DNA of 64,000 nt, from positions 430,803,319-430,867,318 of the forward strand of contig NC_066584.1 of NCBI RefSeq assembly GCF_024323335.1, read 5' to 3'. Positions within the stretch are counted from its first letter, which is position 1, and the number at the start of each line of letters is the position of its first letter. The notes below the pieces were generated by a model. That model made no database searches, had not been told where the DNA came from, and was given only the letters and a program-made list of their open reading frames with translations. Source of the stretch: Lathyrus oleraceus (taxonomy: Eukaryota > Streptophyta > Magnoliopsida > Fabales > Fabaceae). The translations under genes were made by a program, and so were the position numbers. Positions 14,541 to 28,300 of this stretch are shown here, piece by piece.

Positions 14541-15935
14541 GCAATGGCTAAAAACAACACTGCTTGGATTAGGCTCGGGCGTGTGTCTCAAACTACATTG
14601 ATACGACATGAGAGGGCCGCAACAAGGACCATAAGGTCATGAGTTGCTGATGACTCGTTTGACGGTGCATCTACTTCGCAACCCTAAGGTCCCCGCCTGT
14701 CTGGTTCTCGTAACCGACTCTCTTAGGCCTCTCAGGCATATGATGCAGTAGAATCAGAAGCTCCTGAAGCCCCTAAAGCCCAGAAGGAAGTCGTTGTCGA
14801 TGCCCCATTAGAGATTTACCCAAGAAAATTAACACCTCATTACTTCATATTTATGCAGACCATGCTGCTAAGCATGTTTGGCATGGAAAGGTATTTTTTT
14901 CTTTTACAGTATATATGTTATCAACTAATTAAATCCATATTGATGGATATATTTTCTTTTTACATGAGCATGATTGCTTGAAATCCATTAATTGCAGAAG
15001 AAATATTTTAGAGCTGGAATAACCCATTATTGCTTAGTTCATTGATGATATCTGTTATTCCGGGCTTGTCGGTTTATGTTCTTCTGCTTACATGATCACA
15101 AACAACGTCATGTAGTCGACTTTTGCTGATGGTTGGCATATGGGTCATCACTTATGTATCCTTATTTTCCCGAGAGAGAGATGTGTCAGTTTGGCTACTT
15201 GCAGATTATTTCGAGACACCCCTTAGAGTCCACTCTTTCTGGTGTCCTCCACAGATATCTTGGTACGATACTTAATGATTTTGAGGGTCACTTGGTACTA
15301 GAGGAGTATCATTGGGTGTCAGCTCCTATATTAGGCTTATGCAGACGGCTACATGACATGGTTCTATAATGACATCAGGAGCTCCTAAAAGACCACACAG
15401 GCCATCTAACTAGGAGGTACTTAAGGTTCAGGATGACCAGGCCGAGAGCGTGACTGTGGTTTGTCGGCGTGTTACGACGATGAGTAGAGCAGTCATAGAG
15501 GTTTGGACTCTTTGAGGATGACACTCCCTAGTGACCCTTGTGGAGCACATGGTTGTAAAGATAAAGAATATTGTGCAGTACAGTCGGCAGAGGAGGCAGG
15601 GGGTTAGACATATCCAGTAGTTTATATTTGGATGTATTTTTTTCCGGACAAATGTTATGTATGATCTTGACTTTTTTTATTAATGTATGATTTTTTACTT
15701 TACTTTAACTTTAGTATAACTTTGTTTTACTTTGATTTTACTTTAATATAAATTGGCCTAAAAAAATTGCAATGTTTGGACAATGGTGTTGCTCTGGTAT
15801 AAATTAGGAGGGATTTCAGATATGCATCTCCGAAATAATTCCTTCTTGCACTTAACACGCTTCCAAAAAATTCAAGGGGATATTTCAGAGATGTGTCTCC
15901 GGATACATCCAAATAATATACGGAGATGCATCTCC
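13901..15935. repeat. Dispersed GGAGATGCATCTCC palindromes around the PMD pseudogene
   Basis: Exact 14-bp palindromes lie at 13901-13914, 13986-13999 and 15922-15935. A perfect 20-bp version, TCCGGAGATGCATCTCCGGA, lies at 14397-14416. Two diverged copies lie at about 15818-15832 and 15885-15903. They sit on both sides of the PMD remnant (14541-15610) and nowhere else in the window. Confidence 0.85.
14541..15610 (+). pseudogene. Plant mobile domain (PMD; MAIN-like) gene remnant
   Basis: I recognise this as PMD-family coding sequence. Pieces are: an amino-terminal low-complexity region starting MAKNNTAWIRLGRVSQTT (14541); LHIYADHAAKHVWHGK (about 14838-14885), which matches the start of the PMD fold; SGLVGLCSSAYMITNNVM (about 15058-15112), the second PMD block; and a carboxy-terminal block, MCQFGYLQIISRHPLEST through VLEEYHWVSAPI (about 15181-15330), typical of transposon-borne PMD proteins. 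Frames change between the pieces and several stops interrupt them; part of the gaps may be introns (a GT at about 14892 and AGs near 14996). PMD proteins occur as host regulators (MAIN, MAIL1) and as cargo of MULE and Ty3 elements. This copy is broken, and a MULE transposase lies 1.2 kb downstream. Confidence 0.7.
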
Positions 15936-16287
15936 AGACTATATTTTGATCAAAATAGGATGGATCTCAGAATAGCGCATTTTGATGTGATTTGGGTGCG
16001 TATGCATGAACCGCAATTTCGAATTTTCAAGGGTGTGATATGCACATATAAGGGTGGAAAGAGTATAACTAGCACAAAATGTCATTTGCAATTATTTTCT
16101 CGATTGGTTCTCTATCATATGATTAAAAAATTAAGTTTAATTGTGATATTTTTAATTTTAAAATTTACTAGAATTAATTTAAATTTGATTTGTCAAAGAT
16201 CAATTTTTAGAAGTAGTAGATTAGATTTAAATTTTAAATAAGAATAGAACAAATTTGTTTTAATTAAATTTTATTAGGATTAAAATG
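15611..16287. other. 3' flank of the PMD remnant, no gene
   Basis: This holds three of the palindromic copies (15818-15935) and AT-rich sequence. The open frame at 15783-16241 has no recognisable protein features and runs through the palindromes. Confidence 0.4.
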
Positions 16288-16500
16288 TATATATTAAATA
16301 GGCTTAATGTATCATTTAGTCCCTTAACTTTATGCGATGTTTCACTTTGGTCCCTTAAGAAAAAAATATTACATAATGGTCCTTAACTTCACTTCCGTTA
16401 AAGTATTTGGTCCTTTACGTTAGTTTGTATTGAAAAAACGTTAAAAAATGTCAGGATGGACTATTTACATCTTACGTGGAATTTTAATATTCCTAGAAAA
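16288..16500 (+). mobile_element. Probable left terminal region of a MULE
   Basis: GGCTTAATGTATCATTTAGT is followed by repeated TTTGGTCC(C)TTAA-type words (about 16310-16420). This arrangement is common at the ends of plant Mutator-like elements and lies 290-500 bp before a MuDR-type transposase. A matching inverted right end was not found near 19260-19420, so the right end appears lost. Confidence 0.5.
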
Positions 16501-16787
16501 TGGTTAAAAAATGCCATGTTGTAAATTGTTAAAGTTAAATAAGAAAGGCATGAAGCTCAAAGGTTAGGGCAAATGAAGACATCTCTCTGAATAGGGCAAA
16601 CTGCATTGAAGAGGATAGCATCATCCTGTTCCACAGACCAACACCATTGCTGATGGTAGCAATGTTTCTCTAATTACGACTAAGGTATGGTTTCTCACTT
16701 GTAACCTAGTAAAAACGTGAACTTATTTTTTGTCATCTTCCTTAGTACTTTTGCTATCTTATGTAGGTTGAATAGGTAACAGAGGAG

Positions 16788-19257
16788 ATGTTTAAGTGTA
16801 TTGTTCATCACTCTGGTGAATTTTCTAGGGAGATTGCTAACTTCCCAAAGTCAAGGTATCAAGGGTTAAAGACCATTTGGGATGTTGATCCGAATTATTG
16901 GAGTTACTTTGAAATTTTAGGTATATTAAAAGATTTAGGTTATCCAACTATAGATAAACTTTGTTATTACGATGAAATGAATGCTTATGATATTGTGTTG
17001 TTAGAGGATGACACGAGAACTAAGAGGATGCAAACAATTGCAGTAATGACTGGGGAATGTCATTTATATGTTACTCATCCTGTTTCACAGCCTGACATTA
17101 TTGATGAACCAATTCTTACATTAGGATTAGATGATGAAGTTGTTGTGGATGTGGGAGATGAGTTTGGAGTTAATGAAACTGATGTGGGGACCACTGTTGT
17201 GGAAGATAGTACAAATGTGAGAGATGGGTTTATAGTTAATGAAATTGATGTGTGGACCACTATGGTGAAAGAGAGTACAAATGTGGGGACACATGTGAGT
17301 GATGAGGGGACAAACTGTGACATTGAGGATAATATGGGCAATGATGGGATAAACTATGACATTGAGGAGAATATGGGTGAAGAAGGGACAAAATTTGACA
17401 TTGAGGAGAATGTGGGTGAAGAAGGGATAAATTGTGACATTAAGGAGAATGTAGTGAAGACAGTGCTTTGGATGTGAATTTTGAAGAGTCAGAAAATGAT
17501 ATAGGAATTGATGGAGAGATAGTAGTTGATGATGAGAAAGTGAGTACAAAAGTTAAGTCAAATAGCAAGGCAAAAAGAGCAAGGCAAAAGGAAAGACAAA
17601 GGGCAAGGCAAATGGTAAAGCAGAGGGTAAGGCAAATGGTAAGGCAAAGGGAAAAGCAAAAGGAAAGAGAAATGTGGAAGGATCAAGTGAAGGGATTGGT
17701 TTACTAGATGTTGTGAATGAAAGTGAGGTCTTATATCCAAATTTAAGAGGGTTAAGTGACATTGAAGAGTATGATAGTGATGAACTACCTCATAAGTATG
17801 ATAGTGATAATGGTGAGATTATAAAGGATTCCTTTGTAACCTTCAAGCTGCCAAAAAAATGAAAGACTACAAATGGGAAGTAGGGACTTATTTTGCTACA
17901 AATGATGACTTTAAGGAGGATATAAGAACTTATGTTATACATTCAGGAAGAAACTTGAAATTTAAGAAAAATAACAAAAGGAGGATGAGAGTAAAGTGCA
18001 AGGATGGTTGTCCATGGGAGGCATACTGTGCAAATATAAAAGGGGGGAAAACATGGCAATTGAGGATAATAGTGGACAAACATACATGTAGCAGGGATTA
18101 TAAGATTAGGTTGCTAAATTCCAAGTGGTTACGCAAAAAGATTCAAAGCAATGTTAGAGAGAATCTGGATTTGAAGTTGAGTGGTATTATGGAGAGGATA
18201 CATGAAAAGTGGAATGTAGGCATCAACAAGACACTAGCATATAGAAGAATCTATGATTATGGCCATGAACTGTTAAGGACAAATCCAAGATCAATTATTA
18301 AAATTATAAGTCAACCATTTCAAGGAGAAAAGGAAAATGGTGAACACCCTGAAAGGCAAATGAATCCTCACTTCCAAAGAATGCATATATGACTCAAAGC
18401 TTGCAAGAAAAGTTTTTTAAAATGCAAACCTATTATAGGATTAGATGGGTGTTTCTTAAAGGGATACTATAGTGGACAAATGTAGCTTCCATTGGGAGGG
18501 ATCCAAATGACCAAAAGCTTCCAATTGCATATGCAGATGTTGAGGGTGAGACTAAAGATTCATGAAATTGGTTTTTAGAATTATTGACAGCTGATTTGGG
18601 AGGAGTCAGATTGTGCAAAATCTATACATTCATAAGTGACCAACAAAAGGTTAACTCTAACTTTGAATTTTACTTATTTCATATATATCACCATTTATTT
18701 TAACACAAAATTTCTGATTGCAGGGTTTGTTACCAGCTATTGGGGAGTTACTTGGTAATGTTGAGTAGAGGTTTTGTATTAGGCATTTATATAGAAACTT
18801 CAGGAAGAAGTTCTCTGGCCTAAAACTGAAGGAATTGATATGGATGGCTGCAACTGCAAGTCATGTGAATGCTTGGAAGAAAATAATACTTGAAATCAAG
18901 GGAGTCAATGAAGAGGCATTCAAAAATCTCATCAAAATTCCACCAAGATTCTAGAGAAAATCAAGTATCAGGACAAGTACAAGCTGTGATACTTTGGTCA
19001 ATAGAGAAGTTGGAGAAATGGTGATGAATGAGACACACTTGAAAAAGGAAAACCATGGAATCAAGTGCAGTTGTTGCCACAAGGAAGGTCACAACAAGGC
19101 CACCTGTAAACTGCCACAAGCAGTAGTACCTCCAACTTAGGTAGCAGAAGAATCCACAACTCATGAACCACGAGCAATAATTCCAAGTCATCCACCATAA
19201 CCACCAGTTTCAAGTCATCCACCACACAAAAAGAAAAAAAAAAGGGTGGGAAGTCTG
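16788..19257 (+). pseudogene. MuDR-like (MULE) transposase, decayed
   Basis: Blocks in order: an N-terminal domain (MFKCIVHHSGEFSREI, 16788); an acidic region with repeated NVGEEGINCDIEENMG-type units (about 17290-17450); a Lys-Gly hexanucleotide repeat (about 17570-17670) where the frame is lost; the MuDR DNA-binding domain (YFATNDDFKEDIRTYVIHSGRNLKFKKN; CKDGCPWEAYC; HTCSR, 17890-18110); and the DDE transposase with IIGLDGCFLKGYYSG (about 18438) and FISDQQKG (about 18630), both catalytic Asp kept. A 74-bp GT-AG intron (18650-18723) splits DQQK from GLLPAIG. A zinc knuckle, CSCCHKEGHNKATC, lies near the C-terminus (about 19068-19110). At least one frameshift and several stops occur; the stop in NVE(stop)RFCIRHLY is one C-to-T step from CAG. 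It is not functional. Confidence 0.88.
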
Positions 19258-19403
19258 TTTTAAATCAACCTTGATGTTTGTTGTGATGTTTGTTATGCCT
19301 TATAATGGCTTTTTATAATGTTATTTTAGTGTCTTATAATGGTTTTTTGACAATGGCTTATAATGCATTTTTGTCTTGTAATGTTATGTTAATGTCTCAT
19401 GCC

Positions 19404-22010
19404 TCTCATTTCAGCAACCTGAAGGCGCCTGAAACTCTGTTGGATTGAATCCCTACCCTCACACCAAAGGAACTCTCTCTTTTCTTCAAAAAAATCAGAT
19501 CTAGAATTCAGTTTCCTCGACTGTTTTCTTTGATCTAAAAGCTCCTAGACCTCTTCACCTTGATCCATTGCACTTCTATTTTGATAAAGCAAGCAAGGTT
19601 TCGTGCTAAATTCACCAGAACTCAAGCTTGCACTCCAGCTGGTAATTTCCTCGATTCTCTTCATCCATGGACCTTTTTGCTTGGATCTAATGTTGGCTGA
19701 AGTCCTCTCAATAGAGGCATTTGATTTGTGCTTTCAATTTTGCAAAAACATGAAGTTCATGATGAACACCATCATACTTCCAGCTCTGATTTCTCCATTT
19801 ATAGGGATCTAGAGTGGAAGTGCATGGCATAGGAGTGATGTACATCACTCCCTCTTTCGATTGATGTATAGATCGCCTCATTTGGTGGCCATTTGCGTTT
19901 CTGCATTTTTTTGGACATGGCCGGAATCTGGGAAGCTCGCCGGAGAAGATGAAGTTTTCGGTGGCTTCATCGTGTCCAGTTTGAATCTGGACCGCTTAAT
20001 CTGATTTCCAGATGCAACCATAGTCGTTCCATGTTATGACTTTTTAATAAGCAGCGTGTGGCTCAATTAACTGAAGCGCATGGTGGATGCGCGCATGTGG
20101 TCCACTTGATTGGCCAGCTCATTTAATGAGCTTCATCTGACGCTCCGTGTTTTTTCATACTTTTATTTTCTGATTTCATTTTCTTTTTATTTTTTTAAAT
20201 TCCATTTCATTTCCAAAATTCATATCTCCTTCATTATTGGTCCAAAAAATATGGGACCAATTGCATTATTTCCCAAATAAATTCTAGTTTCTATTTATGA
20301 TTTTTAATATTTTTATTTCATCATTTGATATTTTTTGTGAATTTTCTCTTTTCTGGTTGTTTTTAATTCATTTTAAATAGTTTTGGATATTCAAAAAATA
20401 CAAAAAATATTTTCCTAACCTCTTTGAATGATGATGGATCTATGAAAAATATTTTCATCAATTTTTGAATTGATTTGAGATTTATTTGAGATTTTAGTTC
20501 AATTAGGTTATTTTTATTCATTTTTAATTAATTAAAAATAGTTTCTGACTTTTAAAAATACTGAAATTTTTTGTCAAACTTTGTTTGACCTTGTTGAACT
20601 TAGGATAAATCACTTGGACCTTTCAAGGTTGATTTGAAGTGATTTTGAAGTTTGATTTTTCTTTAATATTTTAATTCAAGTTTATTTTAGATATTAAAAA
20701 ATACCAAAAATATTCTATTCATTTCTTGACTTCCAATCTTCATCTCACTTCTGTTTTTGATTGTTTGACCTTGACTTTCAATGTTATTGGTCAACACTTA
20801 TATCTTCTAAACTCCCTCTTGTCCATTCTTTGATTGTTTATAGAACTTTTTGATGTGTGTTTTCTTGTGCTAGGGGATTCCAAACTTGAGTAATTTTGAG
20901 GAACCATTACCATGAGCATCCAAAATGAGAGAAACAAAAGCCATTGGAGGATTCATGAAGCATTCTTTGCTTGATTGATTGCTTGAAATATTTGCTTGTG
21001 ATTGCTTATTCCAAAGGATGGGAGCTACTTGGATCATCAATATGATCTCAAGAGAGGAACTCCTAGTGTGGTTCATTTTCTTACCCCTCACCTTTTTGCT
21101 TTGTTAGGACTTAGTCATTCTTCTTCTTCTCTCCACTCTAACCCAAGCCAAAACTCTTTGTGCAAACATTTAACCTTTGTTTTCAACTATTAGAAACCTA
21201 AGCCTTATGCTTTTGATTTTCAAACTTTCTTTTCATAACACTTATTTTGAATTGAATCTTTAAGTCAACTTTGACCATTTTTGTACACTTCTAATTGGTA
21301 AATATAACTCATTCAAATTTCTTTTTTGTGGTTCCAATGGCCACTTTCTTAATCAAATCTTTCGTAACCTTTAGCTATTAGGTTTGAGTTATCTTTGTGG
21401 TAGATGTAATACTCACCTATATCCTTAGTGATAGACAATGAGTCTTCCATGCTTATTATAGGGTTAACCCCTCACTAGCATGTTGAAGTTATCCTCACAT
21501 GGTGGATTTGTGGTTTGGTTGGATTTTCTCCCTTTGATAACAAAAGACCTTAAGGCTTTTGGACCAATCAATTCACTAACTCATTTTGAGATTTTTACCA
21601 CGAACTACGAGGTTTTGATCCTAATCTTTTTATAACATGGTACGTAGGCAATGGGTTTATCCATCCAAACACAAAATGTAAATAAACTTGTATATTCTTT
21701 TCTCCTCTCTTCAATCATGTTTGCACAAACAAATTTTTCACAAAATAATAACCTTTGCAACAAGTATGAAAAGGGCTCCCTAGGAGTACCTAGGATGTTT
21801 TGGGCGCCTAACACCTTCCCATTGCATAACCAACCCCCTTACCCAAATCTCTGTTTCTTTTCCTAGTTTTGTTAAAACTATTAGGTTTTTATTCGCTTTC
21901 TAACAATTCCTTTGGATAAATAGAAGTGCGGTGGCGACTCAACTTATATAATTTACCTTAGATTTAGTCAATATCTCTAATGGTAACGAATACCCCGCTA
22001 CATCAACCAA
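19404..22010 (+). mobile_element. Truncated LTR of a Tat/Ogre-type Ty3 element
   Basis: The right end (about 21780-22010) shares its key words, in order, with the end of the complete Tat LTR at 46460-50504: TTCCCATTGCATAACCAAC, then CCCTTACCC, then AAGTGCGGTGGCGACTC. It closes with ACCCCGCTACA at about 22010. The body has the T-rich, gene-poor look of such LTRs. The expected left end (TGTCATACCCC) is absent, so the LTR is 5'-truncated against the MULE tail near 19404-19430. No internal domain follows, so this is a solo or broken LTR. The short open frames inside it are not credible genes. Confidence 0.6.
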
Positions 22011-22376
22011 CACACTTTTATAGTGTCTTAAAGATATTAGAATTGAATAATATATTTAAATGTTAAACTCACATTTAAATTCAAAAATTAATCTCAAACC
22101 ACGCGTTAATTTAAGACGGGTAAGTTTATATCAGGGGTAAGAGATTAGCATGAATTTTATTTTATCATTGAAAAACAATTAAAACTAGTTAGCTAGCTAT
22201 TTTATTAACTTTTAGCAACAAAATTACCCAATACATTCAAAAGAAATTAAATATCTGCTACTCAGTTCAATACCAATCAATTATTTCAAAAGAAATTAAA
22301 TTCATGGGAATGCTCCAATTGTATTGGGAGTATTAATCTATTCTAAATTATCAAAATTTGCTATCCCTCTATATCT
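22011..22376. other. Region downstream of RPC3 (3' UTR side)
   Basis: AT-rich sequence between the Tat LTR fragment and the RPC3 stop codon. On the minus strand it should hold the RPC3 3' UTR and poly(A) site. Several AATAAA/ATTAAA-like words are present, but none can be singled out. Confidence 0.4.
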
Positions 22377-25300
22377 TCAGAAGTCATGGAAAAGCATAAT
22401 AGCATCGTCAAGTTTCATCAGTGATGATCCCAAGAGTAATAAAACATTTTGTAGCCGTTTGTATTTCTTCAGCAGTGGCACAGACTCATTAATCTTGGCC
22501 TTAGGAGTATTTATAATCTGAAACATCCAACAACAATATTAATTTGTGCAACATAACAGAGCTCAAATGCCAGAACTGTGGCTTCATGTTGTATAATATG
22601 GCAATACCGTAAAATAATAAAAATGATAGACATTTTGCTTCTGAGTGAGATTAAGAGTCAATTTTCCAAGATTTTCTGACACATGTTATTGCGGCAAAAA
22701 TCCATGGAAACAGAAGCTCCAAATTCCAATAATAGTATAGCAGCTAGGATTATATTTACAAATATCAACATTGACTAACCTCTTCTTCCTTTTCTTGCTC
22801 GGAAGCCATTCTTAGTTTCAAATTTAAGGCACCGTGGTACATCTCATCCAGAACATGTTCCCAAAGCAGAGGCTGATTAACTTTCCACATTAAAATCGAC
22901 ACTGGCTTAGTATTTCCTCCGGTGACAGATAATTTCTGCAACGAATATTAAATTATGTGAAGATTAAATATCAGAATTTGTAAATATTAAAAAGGATAAT
23001 TGGTTACCTCCATATGCAAGTAGTTTTCCTTCCATAATTTATACAGTAACTTTGGAGCTTCCTTTTTCTCTACAAGAGTAGCATCTGCAAGCTACATAGA
23101 AAAGAGAAGGATTGAAAGGCCAGATAAGTAATATAGTATTAAAATTTTATGTGTTTTCAGTTTTTCAGTTTAAAAAGAAACCGAGGAATTTATAATCATT
23201 AATATACAATACCGACATAGCAATCCGTATAATTTATTTTTTTGGCACATGTAGCATCATGGAGGAGTGCTAATGTGCATGACTTTAATACAAAATCAAT
23301 TCACTCAAAATCAATCCTCCTCACCGCAGAACCAAACATATACTTAGTAGAAGTAAGCAGGAAATAGAAAGAGGAAAGCTATCCCAAATCAAATCAAATT
23401 TTCACATTTATCAAAAATACCCTAAAAATATTACTCTAATAGTTCATCCTTCAGAATCTAAGTGGGTCATGGCAGCTAACAAGTTAACTAAATTAGAATT
23501 CAAACTTTACGTTTATTGTCAATAAAATCCCCTTAGTTAATTGGCAAAATTTATTTTTGACTATTTCATCAACAAGAGTTTATCACCTTATCTGTCGGGC
23601 AAAACTGATTTTCCTTTGATAGATGCCTGAACATTCGGTAGGCATCCCTTCCATACCTTTTTAGCACAATTGACTCAACCTGCAACATAGCACACAAAAG
23701 CACAGTTTTTCGTGAGTAAATCATGAATATGTATGTGTGAGAGAGATTTATAAACATAATAAAAAAATTAAAAATTAAAAATTAAAAAAAAAAAACCTCT
23801 TCATTTCGAGCCCATCGAATAATGTGCTTTAAATCTGGAAAAGAAAAGAAAGAAGTTAAGAATAACAACATATCAAAGGAACAAGAAATGGGTTAGAGAT
23901 TGTTTTGCATAACAAACTAAGGGCCCGTTTGTTTTGACTTTTTTTAAAATGATTATTATAGTGTAACATAATTTTATGTAAAAAAAATTTACAAAGAAAC
24001 TTTTCATAAAAATTTCAAACGAAAATTTGGTTTGAATAGTTATTCTTAAAATGTAATTTTAGATATTTCATCATTTGATTGAAACTTTTTTTAGATATCA
24101 AAATTTCAAAAAATCACTTAATTTTGAAGCTATTTCAAATAACTTTTCATAAAAATCATTTTCAAAATACAACTTTTTGAAAAAATTGTGATGTCGACTA
24201 TGTTTTGATCTTCAATATTGATCATCAATATGTGTTTATATTATAGGATGTCAAAATTAATCTTTAAATTTAGAAAAATCAAAATATAAAAAAAATTGTA
24301 ATATTTTGAAAAACGATTTTATAAAATCCATTTTAAAAAATACAAAGAAAAACCCATTTTTTTAAAGCTGAAACAAACAGGCCCTAAAAATACCGGTAGG
24401 TCAGGTGTATATTTTATGCCACAAAATATAGTCTAACATAAGGTAAAGAGATATTGGCATACCAACAACATATTCATATAACATCTGATTTGAGCAGCCC
24501 AACTGAACAAGAGCAGCTTTAACACGATCGATGGTCATAGTTCTGCCATTTTCAGTCTTAATCACCTCTGAGAAAATTGTATCCGGCGGTAAGGGAACTG
24601 AAACATAGGACAAGATAGTGTAAGCCCTTGAGAGTACAATGAGATACTAATGGTGGAGGTCTTATTTGTTAACAAGAGGATAAATCAGAAAACAACAATA
24701 AAAAATAAAAAACAAAAAACAAATCTACTAAGGAAACCAAATTTAGAAGCCAATCACCCAATTTAAATCATATATCAAGTATTGTGCCATTAAATCCTCC
24801 TTAAAATCGCATATTATGCTTTAGCTAAATGCACTGGAAGGATAAAAACGTTGCAATATCTTCTTTTAAATTTAAAAAAAAAACATTATTTCTATGAAAA
24901 CCATGAAAAGTATATATATCGAGAATAGGTTGTGAATCATAGGAGTGGGACACGTCCAACATTCACCAAAAATGCTGCATAAGGAATCACATAGACAACC
25001 ACTGTAAGACCATAGATTACACACATATCAAGGGACCAAATCCTTTTATCTGAGTGACCAGGTAATGAAAAGAGGCAAGGAGGCCCGAGAGGGAGTAGTC
25101 CACCTTGGAAAATATATAATTTAAATCACAAAAAATGTGGAGGTGAAAAAATAGAATCCTTTTTTTACTTATAATGGAATCTTAAACACCAAAGCTTGTG
25201 GAAATGAAATTTGTAGAGATGAAAAATAATAAAGGCATGGCACGGAATAACTAAAAGGGAAATCTCCTGCCAATGGTCCTTCCAAAATTTAATATGAAGG

Positions 25301-28300
25301 TGTCACCCGTCTTCAGAAGGTTAGGCTAAGATTTAAAGGTGGCACAACCTAAATAATTTTCTACGGCATAAAATGAGAATACATCAAATAGTTGATCTAT
25401 ACTATGCAATTTCAACAGAGATTTTTTATGTTGGTTGTCTACTGCCCAAGACAACCCTAATTTTTCTTCCAAGCTTGAAACTAGCTATGTAATATGCTGA
25501 TAGACTTCTTATTATGGGCAGTTATGGGTAGTTGTTTTTATTATTGTCAGCTATACATAGTAGTTATGGGTTATATGTGTTTCTGTTTTAGAATAAATAT
25601 AGAAAGGAAAGGAAAAAAGTGATTATGGATAGTTTTTTAAGGGTTTTGGGAGGGAGAGACCAAGCTCTCTAGTTCTTGGAGGGAGAGACCTAGATTCTCG
25701 AATTTATTGGATAAGAACCTTCTTGTAATAATATATTATTTATTTCTTTAGCTTATGTGTGAACTATGCATTCTCTATAGTGTGTGTAGATCTGTTTCTT
25801 TTGTAAACCTATTCTACCATAATATAAGTTTTTCTACAATTAAGTTGTACTTTTGTACCAGTTTCTATCAACTGGTATCAGGGCGGTAGGACCCAGGCAG
25901 ATTACAGGGTTTCCACGCGAGGCATGGAGGCACTCAAGGCGATTCTCGAACGTGGGTTTGAGGGGCTGTTATCCATGAGGGAAGATCAGGAAAAGAGCCT
26001 TGAACAAGAGAGGCTGGAGCGGTTGGGAACTCGAAGGTAAATAAATGAAATCGTGGAAACGGAACGACAATTGAATGTACAAACCAGTCCATATGACAAA
26101 TGCAGTAACGGAAATTATGGAGTGAATGAAAATGAAATGAGAGACCCACTGGATTCCCCAAAAACAGAGAGGAAAGATGGCAGAGATTGAAAATTCAAGA
26201 TTTTGAACCACTTGAGAACCAACTGCAACTATGATGAAACAATGTCATTCATTTCACCTTGAGGACAAGATGATTCTTTTGGAGGGAGAGACAAAACGTT
26301 CGAATTTCTTGGATAAGAATCGTCTTATAATAATTCTTTTTAGTTTATGTGTGAATTACGCATTCTCTATCGTATGTGTAAAATTGTTTTTGTTGTAAAC
26401 CTACTCTACTATAATATAAGTTAGTTTCTACAATTAAATTGTACTCTGATACCATTTTCTATCATTCCCATAGGCATACCCATAAAGATCTAATATCACC
26501 ATATAAACACTTTCATGATAGTGTTACCAGAGTTATCAATCCTGGATAGCGGAGCAGAGCCCCAAAAACGGGATAGCGGATAGCAGTATGACTGCTATTT
26601 AATTATTTTTAGAACAAATTATATAAATAATAACTATAAAAATGAACCAAACAAATAACTCAATAATACAACAATAACCATAAAAGATTCACAAATCAAA
26701 CTATCAAAACACAAGAAGGCTTAATCAAAAACTCTTAATCAATTCAACATCAACATGTCTTAAATTTAATCAAAACATCACATCTCAAAATTCAAACTAT
26801 TCTTCTTCAAACAAAGCAACCTGCGAACGCGAGAGAGGAGAAGAAGTACAGAGTCAAACACGAAAGAGGAGGAAATGGAATTTCGGGCTAATGACTAAAA
26901 AATTTAAGGGTATTTTGGGGATTTCGCAAAAAAAAACAGAAAGCAGATTGGGCAGAGAAGCCACTCAGCTTCACAACCCACGATTGTTCAAAAAGCGGCT
27001 GTGATTGAAAAACGCGCTGCGATCTGTGATTTCATAGAGGTCGGCCTTCGCGCCGTCTGCTATCCTGGGAGAGCGAACTTTGAGTGAAACTTTTATGCCA
27101 CTATTGATAGAATTAGGTAAAGAGAGAGAATGGAAAGAAACTCTCATTGTATTATATGATGAACAGTAATACAAGAGGCTACTATATATAGCCATGTAAT
27201 CCAAAACAGAAAAGGTGTGAGGCGCATAACAAGCTAACAGCACACCACTAACAAAGCTGACAGCTCAGCAAAACAGAATAGAAAAATAAAATAAAGGGCA
27301 TATTAGTAAACTACTCTATTAGTCCCCCTTAGAAGCTGATGGCAGACTGGTCAAAGTAGCCTTATCATACACACGCAACTTGGAACGAAGAGGAACAAAC
27401 TTGGCAGCAGAGAGGGGCTTAGTGAGAATGTCAGCCCATTGATCTTGAGCTGGTACATGAACAACAGTCAGACTTTTGCTGAGTACTTTCTCTCGCAGAA
27501 AGAAAATATCAAGCTCCATATGCTTAGTCCTGTTGTGAAGAATAGGATTGTGAGCCAAAGTAACAGTGCTCAAGTTATCACACAAGATCTTGGGAACTTG
27601 AGAGGAATAATGGAGTTCCTTAAGCAAGGACTGAATCCAAATGAGTTCAGCAGCTAGCTGAGCCATACTGCGATATTCCGCCTCAGCACTGGACCTTGCA
27701 ACAAGCTGTTGCTTTTTGGACCACCAGGAAACAACATTAGGCCCAAGATATATGCAGGCCCCTGAAGTAGATCTCCGGTCATCAGGGTCTGATGCCCAGT
27801 CTGCATCACAGAACCCTAGCAACTGCATTGGTTGCTGAATAGGAGCAGGCTGAAGGAGAAGACCATGGTGCAGAGTACCACTTAGGTACCTTAAGATTCT
27901 TTTAACAGCCTTCCAATGATCCTCTAAAGGATTGGACAAAAACTGACAGACTTTGTTGACTGAAAAAGAGATCTCTGGCCTAGTTAAGGTAGCATATTGA
28001 AGGGCACCAACCACAGACCGAAACTGAGTAGGGTCATCAACCGCAGCAGACCCAACCTTGGACAATTTGCTGCTAGAGATCATGGGAGTAGGCATGCCAT
28101 TGGCATTCAACATATTAAGCCTTGAAAGCAAATCTGTGATGTACTTAGTCTGAGATAAGAGAAGAGAACCATTAGGGAGATGAGTCACTTGAATCCCTAG
28201 AAAATAATCAAGTTGTCCCAGCTGTTTGAGAGAGAAAGAATTATTGAGATGCTTGATCAAGGAAGCTATAAAAGGAGCAGAACTACCCGTGATGATTATA

